A stretch of DNA of 64,000 nt from Roseovarius azorensis (lineage in GTDB: Bacteria; Pseudomonadota; Alphaproteobacteria; Rhodobacterales; Rhodobacteraceae), in assembly GCF_900109455.1 (NCBI RefSeq), contig NZ_FOAG01000001.1:62001-126000 (forward strand). Direction: 5' to 3'. The position numbers were made by a program, and so were the translations under genes. Of this stretch, positions 8,630 through 18,318 are shown piece after piece. Each line of letters begins with the position of its first letter. Position 1 is the stretch's first letter. Below the pieces are notes generated by a model, which worked only from the letters and a program-made list of their open reading frames with translations, did no database searches and was not told the origin of the DNA.

Positions 8630-9352
8630 TCAGAGAGCCAGAGGATGTGTCTCGTCAGGGAAGAGTCTGTGACCGATTGTGATCACCTGCGGGCTGATAT
8701 CCGCGCGATATGACAGCATGGTGACTCCCGCCGCGCGCGCCGCCGCATGGGCGTCTGCGTAGGCGGGGTCGATATCGCGGGCGACCGAAACGGCCTGTGC
8801 ATCGGTGCGTTGCACCAGGTAAAAGAGCACCGCGCTATGCCCGTTCCGTGCCATTTCGGCCAGATCCCGCAGATGCCGCGTGCCGCGTTCGGTTACGCTG
8901 TCAGGGAATTCCACCAGCCCCGGCTGTCGCGACAGCGTGACGGATTTCACCTCGACATAGGCGTCAGGCAGGTTCGCGCTGCGCAGCAGGAAATCAACCC
9001 GGCTCTTCTCGCCATATTTCTGCTCGGGCAACACGGTGTCATAGATGGCAAGTTCGGGGATCTGTCGGGCCCTGAGCGCATCCCCGAGCACCCGGTTCGG
9101 CAGGCCGGTATCAATGCCGGTGAAATGGCCGTTTGCATGTTCGACCAGCCGCCATCCGAATTTCAGCTTCTTGCGGGGGTCGTCATTCGGTTCGACCCAG
9201 ATGCGCGTGCCCGGCTCGGCCAACCCCTGCATCGCGCCGGGATTGGCACAATGCGCGGTCACCTCGCGCCCGTCCATCAGTCGGATATCAGCCAGAAACC
9301 GCTTGTAGCGTCGGATGAGCACGGCAGGCACAAGAGGGGTTTGAAAGCGCAT
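8630..9352 (-). CDS. sfsA: SfsA family DNA-binding/nuclease protein
   Basis: This 240-residue SfsA homologue is named for sugar fermentation stimulation in E. coli and is now regarded as a DNA/RNA-binding nuclease-like protein. Conserved segments are the OB-like N-terminus (RRYKRFLADIRL, CANPGAMQGL), the GIDTGLPNRVL loop, KSRVDFLL, and the nuclease-like YVEVKSVTL core with its Glu and Lys. It lies upstream of map in the same direction and is divergent from the molybdopterin-binding-domain gene, with only 46 bp between the two starts. Confidence 0.94.
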   Translation of the reverse strand: MRFQTPLVPAVLIRRYKRFLADIRLMDGREVTAHCANPGAMQGLAEPGTRIWVEPNDDPRKKLKFGWRLVEHANGHFTGIDTGLPNRVLGDALRARQIPELAIYDTVLPEQKYGEKSRVDFLLRSANLPDAYVEVKSVTLSRQPGLVEFPDSVTERGTRHLRDLAEMARNGHSAVLFYLVQRTDAQAVSVARDIDPAYADAHAAARAAGVTMLSYRADISPQVITIGHRLFPDETHPLAL

Positions 9353-9398
9353 GACCTGCGCCTATACCGGGAATGATCGCACTTCAAGGAGGACAGCC

Positions 9399-10121
9399 AT
9401 GCCCAACCCCACCGCCGCCATGCTGGTGATCGGCGACGAGATCCTGTCCGGGCGCACGCGGGATGCCAACATGCATTTTCTTGCCGGCGAACTGACCAAG
9501 GCGGGTATCGACCTGCGCGAGGTGCGCGTGGTCCGCGACGATCCGGATGCGATCGTTGCGGCGGTGCGCGCGCTCAGCGCCGCCTATGACACGGTGTTTA
9601 CCTCGGGCGGTATCGGTCCGACCCATGATGACATCACTGCTGAAAATGTGGCGCGTGCTTTTGGCCGGCCAATTGCGGTGCGCGAGGATGCCCGCGCCAT
9701 TCTGGTGGCGCATTACGCGGGCCGCGATCAGGAGCTGAACGAGGCCCGTCTGCGCATGGCGCGCATTCCCGAGGGGGCTTTACTTATTGACAACCCGATC
9801 AGCGCCGCGCCCGGGTTCAGCATCGAGAACGTGCATGTCATGGCGGGGGTACCTGCGATATTTCAGGCGATGCTGGCATCTGTTTTGCCGACACTCACGG
9901 GTGGTGCGCCGCTGCTGTCCCAGACGCTGGAAATCCGGCGTGGCGAGGGCGATATCGCCGGGCCGCTGTCGGATCTGGCGGAGCGGTATCCGGACCTGTC
10001 GATCGGATCCTATCCGTTCATCCGCGATGGCTGTTACGGGGCGCATATCGTGATCCGGGGCAGTGATGGCGGGCGGGTCGATGCCGCGATGACGGAACTC
10101 TCGGGACTGTTTCCGGCATGA
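9399..10121 (+). CDS. molybdopterin-binding domain protein (CinA N-terminal/MoaB-like)
   Basis: This 240-residue protein consists of a MoCF_biosynth domain as in the N-terminal half of CinA. Motifs are MLVIGDEILSGRTRD at the start and VFTSGGIGPTHDDITAENVARAFGRP, the pterin-binding loop. It lacks the C-terminal CinA amidase domain. AAGGAGGAC lies about 8 bp before this ATG, which fixes the start; a longer open frame upstream has no ribosome site. Function is unproven: a competence/damage label is historical, and nucleotide or molybdopterin metabolism is more plausible. It overlaps the next gene by 4 bp (ATGA). Confidence 0.85.
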   Translation: MPNPTAAMLVIGDEILSGRTRDANMHFLAGELTKAGIDLREVRVVRDDPDAIVAAVRALSAAYDTVFTSGGIGPTHDDITAENVARAFGRPIAVREDARAILVAHYAGRDQELNEARLRMARIPEGALLIDNPISAAPGFSIENVHVMAGVPAIFQAMLASVLPTLTGGAPLLSQTLEIRRGEGDIAGPLSDLAERYPDLSIGSYPFIRDGCYGAHIVIRGSDGGRVDAAMTELSGLFPA

Positions 10122-10837
10122 GTCCCGACGTTCATACGCTCTATGCGGTGACAGAGGGCACCTGGCCACCTGCCGCCTGCCGGTCGCTGGGCGCGGTGGT
10201 GATCCGCGACGGGCAGGGCGGGGGCAAACGGGTCTCTGCCGCCACTGTCTGCGGGCCTGTCACCGCAGAGGATTTGCCGCGCGCCGAAGAGGCGATGCGC
10301 GCCCTGGGGCAGAGTCCGCTCTTTCAGATTCGCCAGGGCGACGAGGCGCTTGACGCGCTGCTCGCAGCGCAGGGGTATGGCGTTGTCGACCCGGTCAATC
10401 TCTATGCTGCGCCGGTCGCGGGTCTGATCTCGGAGACGACGCCAAAGGTCAGCACCTTCACCATCTGGGAGCCGCTGGAGATCATGCGCGAAATCTGGGC
10501 CGAGGGCGGTATCGGACCCGACCGGATTCGCGTTATGGAACGCGCGGCAAGCCCCAAGACGGGGCTTCTGGGGCGGCATGACAACCACCCTGCCGCGACC
10601 GGGTTTGTCGCCATCCACGGGGGTGTCGCCATGGTCCATGCTCTTGAGGTGCGCGCGGCCCATCGTCGCGCCGGAATGGGGCGGCTGCTAATGATTCAGG
10701 CCGCGCACTGGGCCGCCACAGAGGGGGCAAGCCACCTCGCGGTGATCTGCACACAGGCAAATACGGCTGCCAACGGACTTTATGTCGCGATGGGGTTTGC
10801 CCATATCGGACAGTATCATTACCGCCAGAAGGACTGA
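10118..10837 (+). CDS. GNAT family N-acetyltransferase
   Basis: This 239-residue protein has a C-terminal GNAT fold. The acetyl-CoA pocket is seen in MVHALEVRAAHRRAGMGRLLMIQAAHWA (RxxGxG/A type) and the final strand in NTAANGLYVAMGFAHIGQYHYR. The first 120 residues are a less conserved GNAT-like or substrate domain. It is translationally coupled to the molybdopterin-domain gene and precedes an AhpD-fold gene by 3 bp, forming an operon. The substrate is unknown. Confidence 0.85.
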   Translation: MSPDVHTLYAVTEGTWPPAACRSLGAVVIRDGQGGGKRVSAATVCGPVTAEDLPRAEEAMRALGQSPLFQIRQGDEALDALLAAQGYGVVDPVNLYAAPVAGLISETTPKVSTFTIWEPLEIMREIWAEGGIGPDRIRVMERAASPKTGLLGRHDNHPAATGFVAIHGGVAMVHALEVRAAHRRAGMGRLLMIQAAHWAATEGASHLAVICTQANTAANGLYVAMGFAHIGQYHYRQKD

Positions 10838-10840
10838 GCC

Positions 10841-11413
10841 ATGACCCATCCTGAACAGATCACCGCGCTTGACCTGCCAATGGTCGATCCGCTGCCTGAG
10901 GCGACGCAAAAATATTTCGACATCTGCGAGGAAAAGCTGGGCTTGATCCCCAATGTGCTCAAGGCGCATGCGTTCGATATCGACAAGCTCAACAGCTTTA
11001 CCGCGCTCTACAACAACCTGATGCTGGCCGACTCGGGGCTGTCGAAGCTGGAGCGTGAGATGATCGCTGTCGTGGTGAGCTCGATCAATCGCTGCTGGTA
11101 TTGTCAGGTGGCGCACGGTGCGGCCGTTCGCGCGCTCTCTGGGGACCCGGCATTGGGCGAGGCGATGGTGATGAATTACCGCGCGGCACCATTGTCGGCG
11201 CGGCACCGGGCGATGCTCGATTTCGCGGCGCTTGTCACGACCGCCAGCGCCGCCATCGGCGAGGCTGACCGCGCGACGTTGCGCGTGGCGGGATTCAGCG
11301 AGCGTGATATCTGGGATATCGCTAATGTGGCCGGGTTCTTCAACATGACCAACCGGGTTGCCTCGGCGACGGGAATGCAGCCCAACCCCGAGTATCACGC
11401 ACAGGCCCGTTGA
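10841..11413 (+). CDS. peroxidase-related AhpD-fold protein (carboxymuconolactone decarboxylase family)
   Basis: This 190-residue all-helical AhpD-like protein carries the redox motif CWYCQVAHG, in which the CxxC pair and following His match peroxidase-related enzymes with alkylhydroperoxidase activity. The N-terminal LPMVDPLPEATQKYFDICEEKLGLIPNVLKAHAF segment is typical of this subfamily. It is probably a cytoplasmic thiol peroxidase or disulphide carrier. It is the third gene of a tight operon starting at 9399; the following OmpA-domain gene starts within about 6 bp of its stop. Confidence 0.9.
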   Translation: MTHPEQITALDLPMVDPLPEATQKYFDICEEKLGLIPNVLKAHAFDIDKLNSFTALYNNLMLADSGLSKLEREMIAVVVSSINRCWYCQVAHGAAVRALSGDPALGEAMVMNYRAAPLSARHRAMLDFAALVTTASAAIGEADRATLRVAGFSERDIWDIANVAGFFNMTNRVASATGMQPNPEYHAQAR

Positions 11414-11418
11414 GAGCG

Positions 11419-12342
11419 ATGCGCACGGTCGGTATTCTCGGTCTGTTGCTAAGCCTGTCATGGCCCGTGCAGGCGCTCGATCTGCAGATGCCCGCAAATG
11501 CCACGCTGGCGCGCGAGGTAACGCGGGCCGCAGATACGATCCTCTTGCCAACCGGCCCTTTTGCGCAGGGCACGCTGCCGCGGCGGCGTCTTGCGGGGGA
11601 GATCACGCAGCGGGCCTGGCATCTGCCGACCAGCAGTCTCACCACCTTGCAGGTTCTGCTGCCGCTGCGTGCAGAGTTGGAGACATCTGGCTGGAGCGTC
11701 GATTTCGAGTGTGCCGACATGGAGTGTGGCGGGTTCGATTTCAGGTTCAACACGCCTGTCCTGCCCGCACCCGACATGTTCGTGGATCTGTTTGACTATC
11801 GCTATCTTTATGCGCGTCGCGGCGCGGGCGCGGAGGGTGAGCATGCAACCCTGCTGATCAGTCGCACCGGTCAGACGGGCTATGTTCAGATCACTCATGT
11901 GCGCCCGCTATCCGACAGCGGGACGACGGAACCGGTGCGCGCACTTGCGCCTGTGGAGCCGGAGCTGGAGCTGGGAGAGCGTTTGCTGGAGCAGGGGTAC
12001 GCGACGCTTGCCGATCTGGATTTCGGGTCGGGTGCCGGGCAGCTTGGGGTGGGGCCCTATGCGAGCCTCGCCGCGCTGGTGGCGTTTCTGCTGGCCGATT
12101 CCGGGCATCGGGTGGCGCTTGTCGGGCATTCCGACAGCGTGGGCGGGTTCGACAATAACGTTGCCCTGTCCCGCAGTCGTGCCGAGGCGGTGCGCGATCG
12201 GCTGGTCAACGAATACGGCGTTCCGCCAGCCCAGATCGAGGCGCATGGCATCGGCTATCTTGCTCCGGTTGCGAGCAATCGCACGGCGGGCGGGCGCGAG
12301 CGCAATCGCCGGGTCGAGGTGGTATTGCTGGATACGCAATAG
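11419..12342 (+). CDS. OmpA-domain outer membrane/periplasmic protein
   Basis: This 307-residue exported protein has a signal peptide (MRTVGILGLLLSLSWPVQAL) and an unassigned N-terminal domain with a likely disulphide pair (ECADMEC). A C-terminal OmpA peptidoglycan-binding domain covers about residues 205-305: VALVGHSDSVGGFDNNVALSRSRAEAVRDRL, then GHGIGYLAPVASNRTAGGRERNRRVEV. It probably links envelope layers. The ATG at 11419 is chosen; a TTG at 11410 overlapping the previous stop (TTGA) is an alternative. Its 3' end faces the hemolysin III gene, 12 bp away. Confidence 0.85.
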   Translation: MRTVGILGLLLSLSWPVQALDLQMPANATLAREVTRAADTILLPTGPFAQGTLPRRRLAGEITQRAWHLPTSSLTTLQVLLPLRAELETSGWSVDFECADMECGGFDFRFNTPVLPAPDMFVDLFDYRYLYARRGAGAEGEHATLLISRTGQTGYVQITHVRPLSDSGTTEPVRALAPVEPELELGERLLEQGYATLADLDFGSGAGQLGVGPYASLAALVAFLLADSGHRVALVGHSDSVGGFDNNVALSRSRAEAVRDRLVNEYGVPPAQIEAHGIGYLAPVASNRTAGGRERNRRVEVVLLDTQ

Positions 12343-12354
12343 CGCTGGTGGCGC

Positions 12355-12996
12355 TCAGAGTCTGGCCGCGAGCGCCGTCGTGATCCCGAGGAAAAAGCAG
12401 GCGGTGGCGATGGCCACGAAACCGTGCCAGATCGCATTGGCGAAGCGCAGGGTTTCCCAGGCATAGAAAATTACCCCGCCGGTATAGATCAGTCCGCCTG
12501 CCAGAAGCAGCGCAAGGCTGTTGCCGGGCAGGATATCCGTCAGCGGAATGAAAAGCGCGACACCGATCCAGCCGAGTGCCACGTAAGGCAACCAGCCAGT
12601 GGTCATTTGACCGCGTTTCGCCATCATCTTGGTCGCGGCTCCGAAAAGCGCCAGCGCCCAGACGAGAAACAGAATCACATAGCCAAAGGCGGTTCCAAGG
12701 AGCACGCTGAGCGGCGTGAAGGTGCCGGCGATCTTGACATAGATAGCGGCGTGATCGAGCCGCCGCAGAATCGGCCGCGCGGCGGTATGTGCGCCCATGT
12801 GATAGGCGGCAGAGGTCGCCAGCATCAGCAGCAGCGCGCCGGAATAGACAATGGTCGAGGCGAGCGTCACCCCGTCCATCCTGAGCGCCCACATGGCAAA
12901 GAGCACCGCGACCCCGGTAAAGGCCGCCAGAAGCCCGGCAATGTGCACCGCGCCATCGGCCACACGTTCGGCCCTTGTATAGTTGGGATAGGACAT
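12355..12996 (-). CDS. hemolysin III / TrhA family membrane protein
   Basis: This 213-residue protein has seven predicted membrane helices of the HlyIII/PAQR type. The conserved N-terminal ERVADGAVHIAG (His and Asp of the metal site) is present, with SAAYH and a DHAAIYVKIAGTFTP segment, and a final AIWHGFVAIATACFFLG helix carrying the C-terminal metal His. Family members influence membrane lipid homeostasis; true hemolysis is not expected. AAGGA lies 9 bp before the ATG for MSYPNYTRAER, so this start is preferred over the ATG at 13005, which sits directly on that site. Confidence 0.9.
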   Translation of the reverse strand: MSYPNYTRAERVADGAVHIAGLLAAFTGVAVLFAMWALRMDGVTLASTIVYSGALLLMLATSAAYHMGAHTAARPILRRLDHAAIYVKIAGTFTPLSVLLGTAFGYVILFLVWALALFGAATKMMAKRGQMTTGWLPYVALGWIGVALFIPLTDILPGNSLALLLAGGLIYTGGVIFYAWETLRFANAIWHGFVAIATACFFLGITTALAARL

Positions 12997-13160
12997 GTCG
13001 ATCATTCCTTCAGTGTGACCGCCATTCGTTAATACTTCAAGAATGCCCGGCATTTCCGGCATTCATAGGGTGATGCCGGGGCAATTGCGGCGCGGGCTGG
13101 TCAGGTGCCGGGTATGGGTGTCTTGCCGCGCGCGGAGGCTGTAGGGTAGGTGAAGCGCGC

Positions 13161-14549
13161 CTACCGGGAGCTTCTATCGCCTAACCGCCCCCACAGATCA
13201 TATTCCCCCGCCTCGTCCACGACAACGTGAACGATATCCCCTACCGACAACCCTTCCGTCCCCTCGTCGACAAACAGGTTCCCGTCGATCTCCGGCGCAT
13301 CCGCCCGCGTACGGCAGGTGGCGATGCCGTTGGCGTCGATCTCGTCGATGATCGCTTTTTGCACTGTGCCAACCTTGGCGGCCAGTTTGTCCTCAGAAAT
13401 TGCCTGCGCCTTTGCCATAAAGCGATCCCAGCGGTCCTGCTTGACCTCTGCGGGTACGTGATCTGGCAGGGCGTTGCTGCGGGCTCCTGCGACATTTTCG
13501 TACTGGAAACAGCCCACACGGTCCAGTTGTGCCTCGTCCAGCCAGTCCAGCAGCGCCTCGAATTCCGCCTCGGTCTCGCCCGGATAGCCCACGATGAAGG
13601 TCGAGCGCAGGGTCAGGTCGGGACAGATGGCGCGCCAGGCGGCGATCTCGTCCAGCGTTCGCGCCGCCGCGGCCGGGCGGGCCATGCGGCGCAACGTGTC
13701 GGGATGGGCATGCTGAAACGGAATGTCGAGATAGGGCAGGATGAGACCATCGGCCATCAGCGGAACGAGATCGCGCACATGCGGGTAGGGATAGACGTAA
13801 TGCAGCCGCACCCAGGCCCCGAGCGCCCCCAGATCCCGCGCCAGATCGGTGATATGGGCGCGGTGGCTATTCGCCTCGGCATGTCTGATATCGACGCCAT
13901 AGGCAGAAGTATCCTGAGAGATGACCAGCAGTTCGCGCACGCCGCTCTCGACCAGCTTTTCCGCCTCGCGCAAAACTGCATGGGCGGGGCGCGAGGCGAG
14001 ACGCCCGCGCATGTCTGGAATGATGCAGAATTTGCACTTGTGGTTACAGCCCTCGGAAATTTTGAGATAGCTGTAATGGCGCGGCGTGAGGCGGACACCC
14101 GAGGCGGGCAGCAGATCAATGAAGGGATCCGGGCTGGGTGGCACGGCGGCATGCACGGCATCCAGCACCTGTTCATACTGATGCGGTCCGGTCACCGCCA
14201 GAACGCGGGGATGCACGCCGGTGATATACTGCGGATCCGCCCCGAGACAGCCGGTGACGATCACCCGGCCATTCTCGGTCAGCGCCTCGCCAATGGCTTC
14301 GAGACTCTCAGCCTTGGCGCTGTCGAGAAAGCCGCAGGTGTTGACGATCACGGCATCCGCGCCGGCATAGTCGGCCGAGATGCCGTAACCCTCTGCGCGC
14401 AGCCGGGTCAGGATGCGTTCGCTGTCCACCAGCGCCTTGGGACAGCCCAGCGAGACCATGCCGATGGTCGGCTGGCCCTGGCGGGGAGTATCGGCAATGC
14501 GGGCGCGGGGCGCGAGATCCGGGCGCAGTTCGGGCAGGTTGGTGCTCAT
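13161..14549 (-). CDS. rimO: ribosomal protein S12 methylthiotransferase RimO
   Basis: This radical SAM methylthiotransferase modifies Asp88 (E. coli numbering) of ribosomal protein S12. The 462-residue protein contains the N-terminal UPF0004 domain with cluster cysteines Cys36, Cys72 and Cys101, the radical SAM motif CNHKCKFC (Cys168, Cys172, Cys175), and a C-terminal TRAM domain (about residues 390-460). The [15 protein letters not shown] start of domain 1 distinguishes RimO from MiaB. It is read alone, leftward, and is divergent from the AsmA gene. Confidence 0.97.
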   Translation of the reverse strand: MSTNLPELRPDLAPRARIADTPRQGQPTIGMVSLGCPKALVDSERILTRLRAEGYGISADYAGADAVIVNTCGFLDSAKAESLEAIGEALTENGRVIVTGCLGADPQYITGVHPRVLAVTGPHQYEQVLDAVHAAVPPSPDPFIDLLPASGVRLTPRHYSYLKISEGCNHKCKFCIIPDMRGRLASRPAHAVLREAEKLVESGVRELLVISQDTSAYGVDIRHAEANSHRAHITDLARDLGALGAWVRLHYVYPYPHVRDLVPLMADGLILPYLDIPFQHAHPDTLRRMARPAAAARTLDEIAAWRAICPDLTLRSTFIVGYPGETEAEFEALLDWLDEAQLDRVGCFQYENVAGARSNALPDHVPAEVKQDRWDRFMAKAQAISEDKLAAKVGTVQKAIIDEIDANGIATCRTRADAPEIDGNLFVDEGTEGLSVGDIVHVVVDEAGEYDLWGRLGDRSSR

Positions 14550-14660
14550 GCGGCGCGATATAGCCTTTGCCTGCCCGCGCGGGAAGGGGCAAAAGCGGTT
14601 GCCCCGGCCTGCGGGGCGGGCCTAGACTGTGCATGAGTGAGCTGGACGAGGGCATGGGCG

Positions 14661-16622
14661 ATGCGTTGGGTCTTCAGGCTGATCGGTCTGGTCATCGTTG
14701 TGGCGGTGATCGTTGTGGGCGGACTCTTGCTGCTGCCGGGTGACCGGATCGCCAGAATCGCCGCAGAGCAGATCAGTAAGGCAACGGGCCGTCAGGTCAC
14801 CATGCAGGGCGAGACCAGGATCAGCTTTTATCCGATCCTCGGGGTGTCGACCGGCGCGGTCGAGGTTGCCAATGCCGACTGGTCCGATGCAGGACCGATG
14901 CTGCGCGCCGACAGTTTCAAGATCGGGGTGGAGCCAAAGGCGCTCTTTGGTGGCGATATCCGCATCACCGGGCTGGAGGCGGTGGGACCTGAGATCCGGC
15001 TGGAACGCGCGCGCGATGGGCGTGTCAACTGGGAATTGGGGGTCGAGGGCGTGGCCCCGTCCGGACAATCCAACAGCACGGCGCCGGCCACGTCGAACCG
15101 GCTGGCGCTGACGCTGGATCGGGCGCTGATTACCGAGGCCTCGCTGATCTATACCGACCACGGCAGCGGCGAGGTGTGGGAATTCCGCAACATGGATCTG
15201 GACGTGCGTTGGCCCGATTACGATGGCACCGCGACTTTCGAGGCAGTGCTGCGGCAGACCGGCGATCCGGTGACGATCTCTGGGCATCTGGACCGGGTGG
15301 GGCAGTTCATCGACGGTGCGGTCACCGGCGTTGCCGCCACGGTTCGTGGGCCGGGCGGATCTATCGGATTCAGAGGGCGTGCGGCTGTGCAGCCGCAGCT
15401 TGACGGGCTGCTCGAGATCGACCTCGCTAATACGCGCGCCTTTCTGAAGGCGTTGGGGCTTGGGGCGATGGAGCTGCCGCAGGGGTTCGGGCAGAGCGTC
15501 AAGGGATCGGCGCAGGTGACGCTGACGCAGGACATGCGCCTGTCGCTGCGTGAGATGGTTTTGGGACTGGACGGCAACAGCCTGTCAGGTGCGGCAGATA
15601 TCGTGCTGTCCGGGGATGTGCCGCGCATCAACGCGCAGCTCAATGCGGGTGCGCTCGATCTGTCGAAACTGGCCGGAGCCGATAGCAACGAGGGCGGTGG
15701 CAGCGCAGGAGGTGACGCCGGGACCGGCAGCGGCTGGTCCAGGACGCCGATTGATGCGAGCGTTCTAGGTCTTGCCAATGGCGAGGTGGCGCTGGTCGCC
15801 GACAGCATTGATCTGGGCGATCTGAAGCTGGGCAAGACGCGCACGCTGATGACGCTTGAGGCCTCGCGCGCGGTCTTTGAACTGCGCGAACTGCGCGCCT
15901 ATGACGGGCTTGTTACCGGCGAATTCGTGGCCAACAACCGCGCGGGCCTGTCGGTCGGCGGCACGATGAATGTGAATGGTATCAACCTTGTAACCTTCCT
16001 GCGGGATGCAATGGATATCAGCCGATTTTCCGCCAGTGCCGACGGCAATCTGACATTTCTTGGAACCGGGCAATCCATGCATGCGATCATGAATTCGCTG
16101 AGCGGCAACGGGGCGCTGCGCACCGGGCGCGGGGTGATCAGCGGATTTGATCTGGACCGGCTGATGCGGTCGGGTGACCTGACCGGCGGCACCACGGTGT
16201 TTGACGAGATGAGCGCCAGTTTCACCATGGACAAGGGCAATCTCTACAATCAGGATCTGGTGATGAATCTGCCGCTGGCCAAGGCAACGGGCAGGGGGCG
16301 CGTGGGGTTGGGCGCGCGCGATATCGACTATCTCTTCACGCCGGTGCTTCTGGAGGGTGAGACCCGGCATGGGCTGGCCATTCCAGTGCGGATCCGCGGG
16401 CCGTGGTCAAATCCGAGGATCACGCCCGATCTGGAAAAAGCGCTTGATGTCAATCTGAAGGAAGAGCGCGAGAAGCTGGAAGACAAGGCAGAGAGGGAAC
16501 TCAATCGTGCAGTGGAGAAGAAGTTGAACGTGATCCCGCAAGAGGGCCAGTCAACCGAGGATGCAATCAGGGACAAGCTGGAGGAGCGGGCCAGGCGTAG
16601 CCTGCGCAAGCTGTTCGATTGA
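14661..16622 (+). CDS. AsmA family envelope protein
   Basis: This 653-residue protein has one N-terminal membrane helix (GLVIVVAVIVVGGLLLLPG), a large periplasmic AsmA N-terminal domain (about 30-350), and the AsmA_2 C-terminal region (about 370-620; GLVTGEFVANNRAGLSVGGTMNVNGINL, LSGNGALRTGRGVISGFDLDRLM). AsmA-like proteins are beta-groove lipid-transfer or outer-membrane assembly proteins. A Gly/Ser-rich linker lies near residues 340-360, and a charged helical tail (KEEREKLEDKAERE) closes the protein. GAGGG upstream of the ATG at 14661 supports this start over a GTG 24 bases earlier. Confidence 0.88.
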   Translation: MRWVFRLIGLVIVVAVIVVGGLLLLPGDRIARIAAEQISKATGRQVTMQGETRISFYPILGVSTGAVEVANADWSDAGPMLRADSFKIGVEPKALFGGDIRITGLEAVGPEIRLERARDGRVNWELGVEGVAPSGQSNSTAPATSNRLALTLDRALITEASLIYTDHGSGEVWEFRNMDLDVRWPDYDGTATFEAVLRQTGDPVTISGHLDRVGQFIDGAVTGVAATVRGPGGSIGFRGRAAVQPQLDGLLEIDLANTRAFLKALGLGAMELPQGFGQSVKGSAQVTLTQDMRLSLREMVLGLDGNSLSGAADIVLSGDVPRINAQLNAGALDLSKLAGADSNEGGGSAGGDAGTGSGWSRTPIDASVLGLANGEVALVADSIDLGDLKLGKTRTLMTLEASRAVFELRELRAYDGLVTGEFVANNRAGLSVGGTMNVNGINLVTFLRDAMDISRFSASADGNLTFLGTGQSMHAIMNSLSGNGALRTGRGVISGFDLDRLMRSGDLTGGTTVFDEMSASFTMDKGNLYNQDLVMNLPLAKATGRGRVGLGARDIDYLFTPVLLEGETRHGLAIPVRIRGPWSNPRITPDLEKALDVNLKEEREKLEDKAERELNRAVEKKLNVIPQEGQSTEDAIRDKLEERARRSLRKLFD

Positions 16623-16638
16623 GGCAAGCGGGACAATT

Positions 16639-16660
16639 GGGTATTTTTGCCAAGAAGAAG
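16639..16660 (+). repeat. copy 2 of the post-stop intergenic motif
   Basis: GGGTATTTTTG followed by CCAAGAAGAAG begins 17 bases after the AsmA stop. It matches the motif at 1403-1424 almost base for base apart from a two-base length change in the T run. Confidence 0.5.
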
Positions 16661-16673
16661 CAAGGGGCGCGGC

Positions 16674-17873
16674 ATGAGTGACGTGCGGGCGCAATACGAG
16701 GCCTATCCCTATCCCGAGCGTGATCCGGGGGACGAGGTCAAGCGGCTCATCACCGGCTCGCCCTCGCATGTGCTGGAAATCGACCATTTCGTGTTCGAGG
16801 GGCGGCGTGATTGGTCGCGGGCGCTGCGCGTGCTGGTGGCCGGGGGCGGTACGGGCGACGGTCTGATCCAGCTGGCGCAGCAGATGAAGAATGCGGGGCG
16901 CGTCGCCGAGATCACCTATGTCGATCTCTCCACCGAGTCGCGGCGGGTGGCCGAGGAACGGGCGCGGGTGCGTGGACTGAGCGGTATCCGCTTTGTGACC
17001 GGCAGCCTGATGGACGCCGCCCAACTGGGGCAGTTCGACTATATCGACTGCTGCGGCGTTCTGCACCACCTGCCCGATCCGCAGGCGGGTTTCGAGGCGC
17101 TGCTGGCAGCGCTTGCGCCCGGTGGCGGGATGGGGTTCATGGTTTACGCGCCTTATGGACGGGCCGGGGTCTATCCGCTGCAGGAGGCGTTCGGCGCGCT
17201 CTATGCGGGAATGCCGCCCAAGGCGCGACTGGCGGCGGCGAAACAGGTCGTGGCCGCCTTGCCTGCGGGGCACCCGTTCCGGGCAAATCCCAACCTCGGC
17301 GATCACAAGGACAGTGATGCGGGATTCTACGACCTGCTGCTGCACAGTCAGGACCGCGCCTTTGACGTGAATGCGCTCTGCGATGTCTTGGCCGCCTCCG
17401 GTTGGGCGCTCAGCGGCTTTGCCATGCCCGCCCTTTACGATCTGGCGCGCATCACCGAGGTGCCGGACCATCTGGACACGGTTGCGCGCATGGCTGTGGC
17501 TGAGAAACTGCGCGGCACCATCAAGACCCATGTGGGCTATGCGATCCGTGCCTCCGAGGCACGCGCCCCTGCCGGGGGTGCGAACCGCGCGCTTGTTCCG
17601 CATCTCAAGGGGGTTCGCCCGGCAGAGCTTGCCCGCGCCGTTGCACAGGGACAGACGTCAAAGCTATCGTTCGCCGGGATAGAGGCGCGGCTGGTGCTGG
17701 CGAAACAGACCGCGCCGCTGATTGCTGCGGTGGACGGGCGGCGGTCCCTGGCCGGGATCGCCACCGCGACGGGGATCGATCCCATCGGCATGGCGGCGCT
17801 ATGGTCCCGGATCGAGCGGGAACTGGGGGATTGGGGGCTGCTGTTATACTCGGGCATCCTGCAGGGGCGCTGA
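16674..17873 (+). CDS. class I SAM-dependent methyltransferase
   Basis: This 399-residue protein starts with QYEAYPYPERDP, a signature of a Rhodobacteraceae/Alphaproteobacteria methyltransferase group. A Rossmann domain follows with SAM motif I (LVAGGGTGDG), acidic loop YVDLST and motif IV region YIDCCGVLHHLPDP. The last about 110 residues form a separate winged-helix-like domain of unknown role (SLAGIATATGIDPIGMAALWSRIERELGDWGLL). AAGGGG before the ATG at 16674 supports this start over an upstream one. The substrate is not known. It is followed by clpS. Confidence 0.82.
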   Translation: MSDVRAQYEAYPYPERDPGDEVKRLITGSPSHVLEIDHFVFEGRRDWSRALRVLVAGGGTGDGLIQLAQQMKNAGRVAEITYVDLSTESRRVAEERARVRGLSGIRFVTGSLMDAAQLGQFDYIDCCGVLHHLPDPQAGFEALLAALAPGGGMGFMVYAPYGRAGVYPLQEAFGALYAGMPPKARLAAAKQVVAALPAGHPFRANPNLGDHKDSDAGFYDLLLHSQDRAFDVNALCDVLAASGWALSGFAMPALYDLARITEVPDHLDTVARMAVAEKLRGTIKTHVGYAIRASEARAPAGGANRALVPHLKGVRPAELARAVAQGQTSKLSFAGIEARLVLAKQTAPLIAAVDGRRSLAGIATATGIDPIGMAALWSRIERELGDWGLLLYSGILQGR

Positions 17874-17978
17874 GCCGCTTCTTTCGTGTTGCCCCCTTTT
17901 CTAAACCGGGCCAAAAGTTATATAGACGTGTCAGAACAGCCAAGTATCACGCGATACTGCTCCGATAGCGCAAGAGAC

Positions 17979-18317
17979 ATGAATACGCATCTCATCCAAA
18001 TGACCGGACAGGGCGATGACGAGAGCGATACCAATGTCGTTGTCAAGACGCGTCCCAAGACCAAGCGCCCGCCGCTCTACAAGGTTCTGCTTCTGAATGA
18101 CGATTACACCCCGATGGAATTTGTCGTAGCGGTGCTAGAGCGATTTTTCGGCATGACCCATGCGCAGGCGTTCGAAATCATGCTGACCGTCCACAAGAAG
18201 GGCCTGGCCGTGGTGGGCGTGTTCAGCCATGAAATCGCGGAGACCAAGGTGGCGCAGGTGATGGATTTTGCGCGCCGCCATCAGCACCCGCTGCAATGCA
18301 CCATGGAAAAAGAGTAA
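17979..18317 (+). CDS. clpS: ATP-dependent Clp protease adaptor ClpS
   Basis: This adaptor delivers N-degron substrates to ClpAP. It has 112 residues, with a disordered acidic N-terminus and the ClpS fold: [58 protein letters not shown]. The [11 protein letters not shown] segment carries the N-end residue binding Asn-Asp pair and the Met gatekeeper. The ATG at 17979 is used; an in-frame ATG at 18000 is also reasonable, and further upstream codons lack family similarity. It is immediately followed by an RsmC-like methylase. Confidence 0.95.
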   Translation: MNTHLIQMTGQGDDESDTNVVVKTRPKTKRPPLYKVLLLNDDYTPMEFVVAVLERFFGMTHAQAFEIMLTVHKKGLAVVGVFSHEIAETKVAQVMDFARRHQHPLQCTMEKE

Positions 18318-18318
18318 G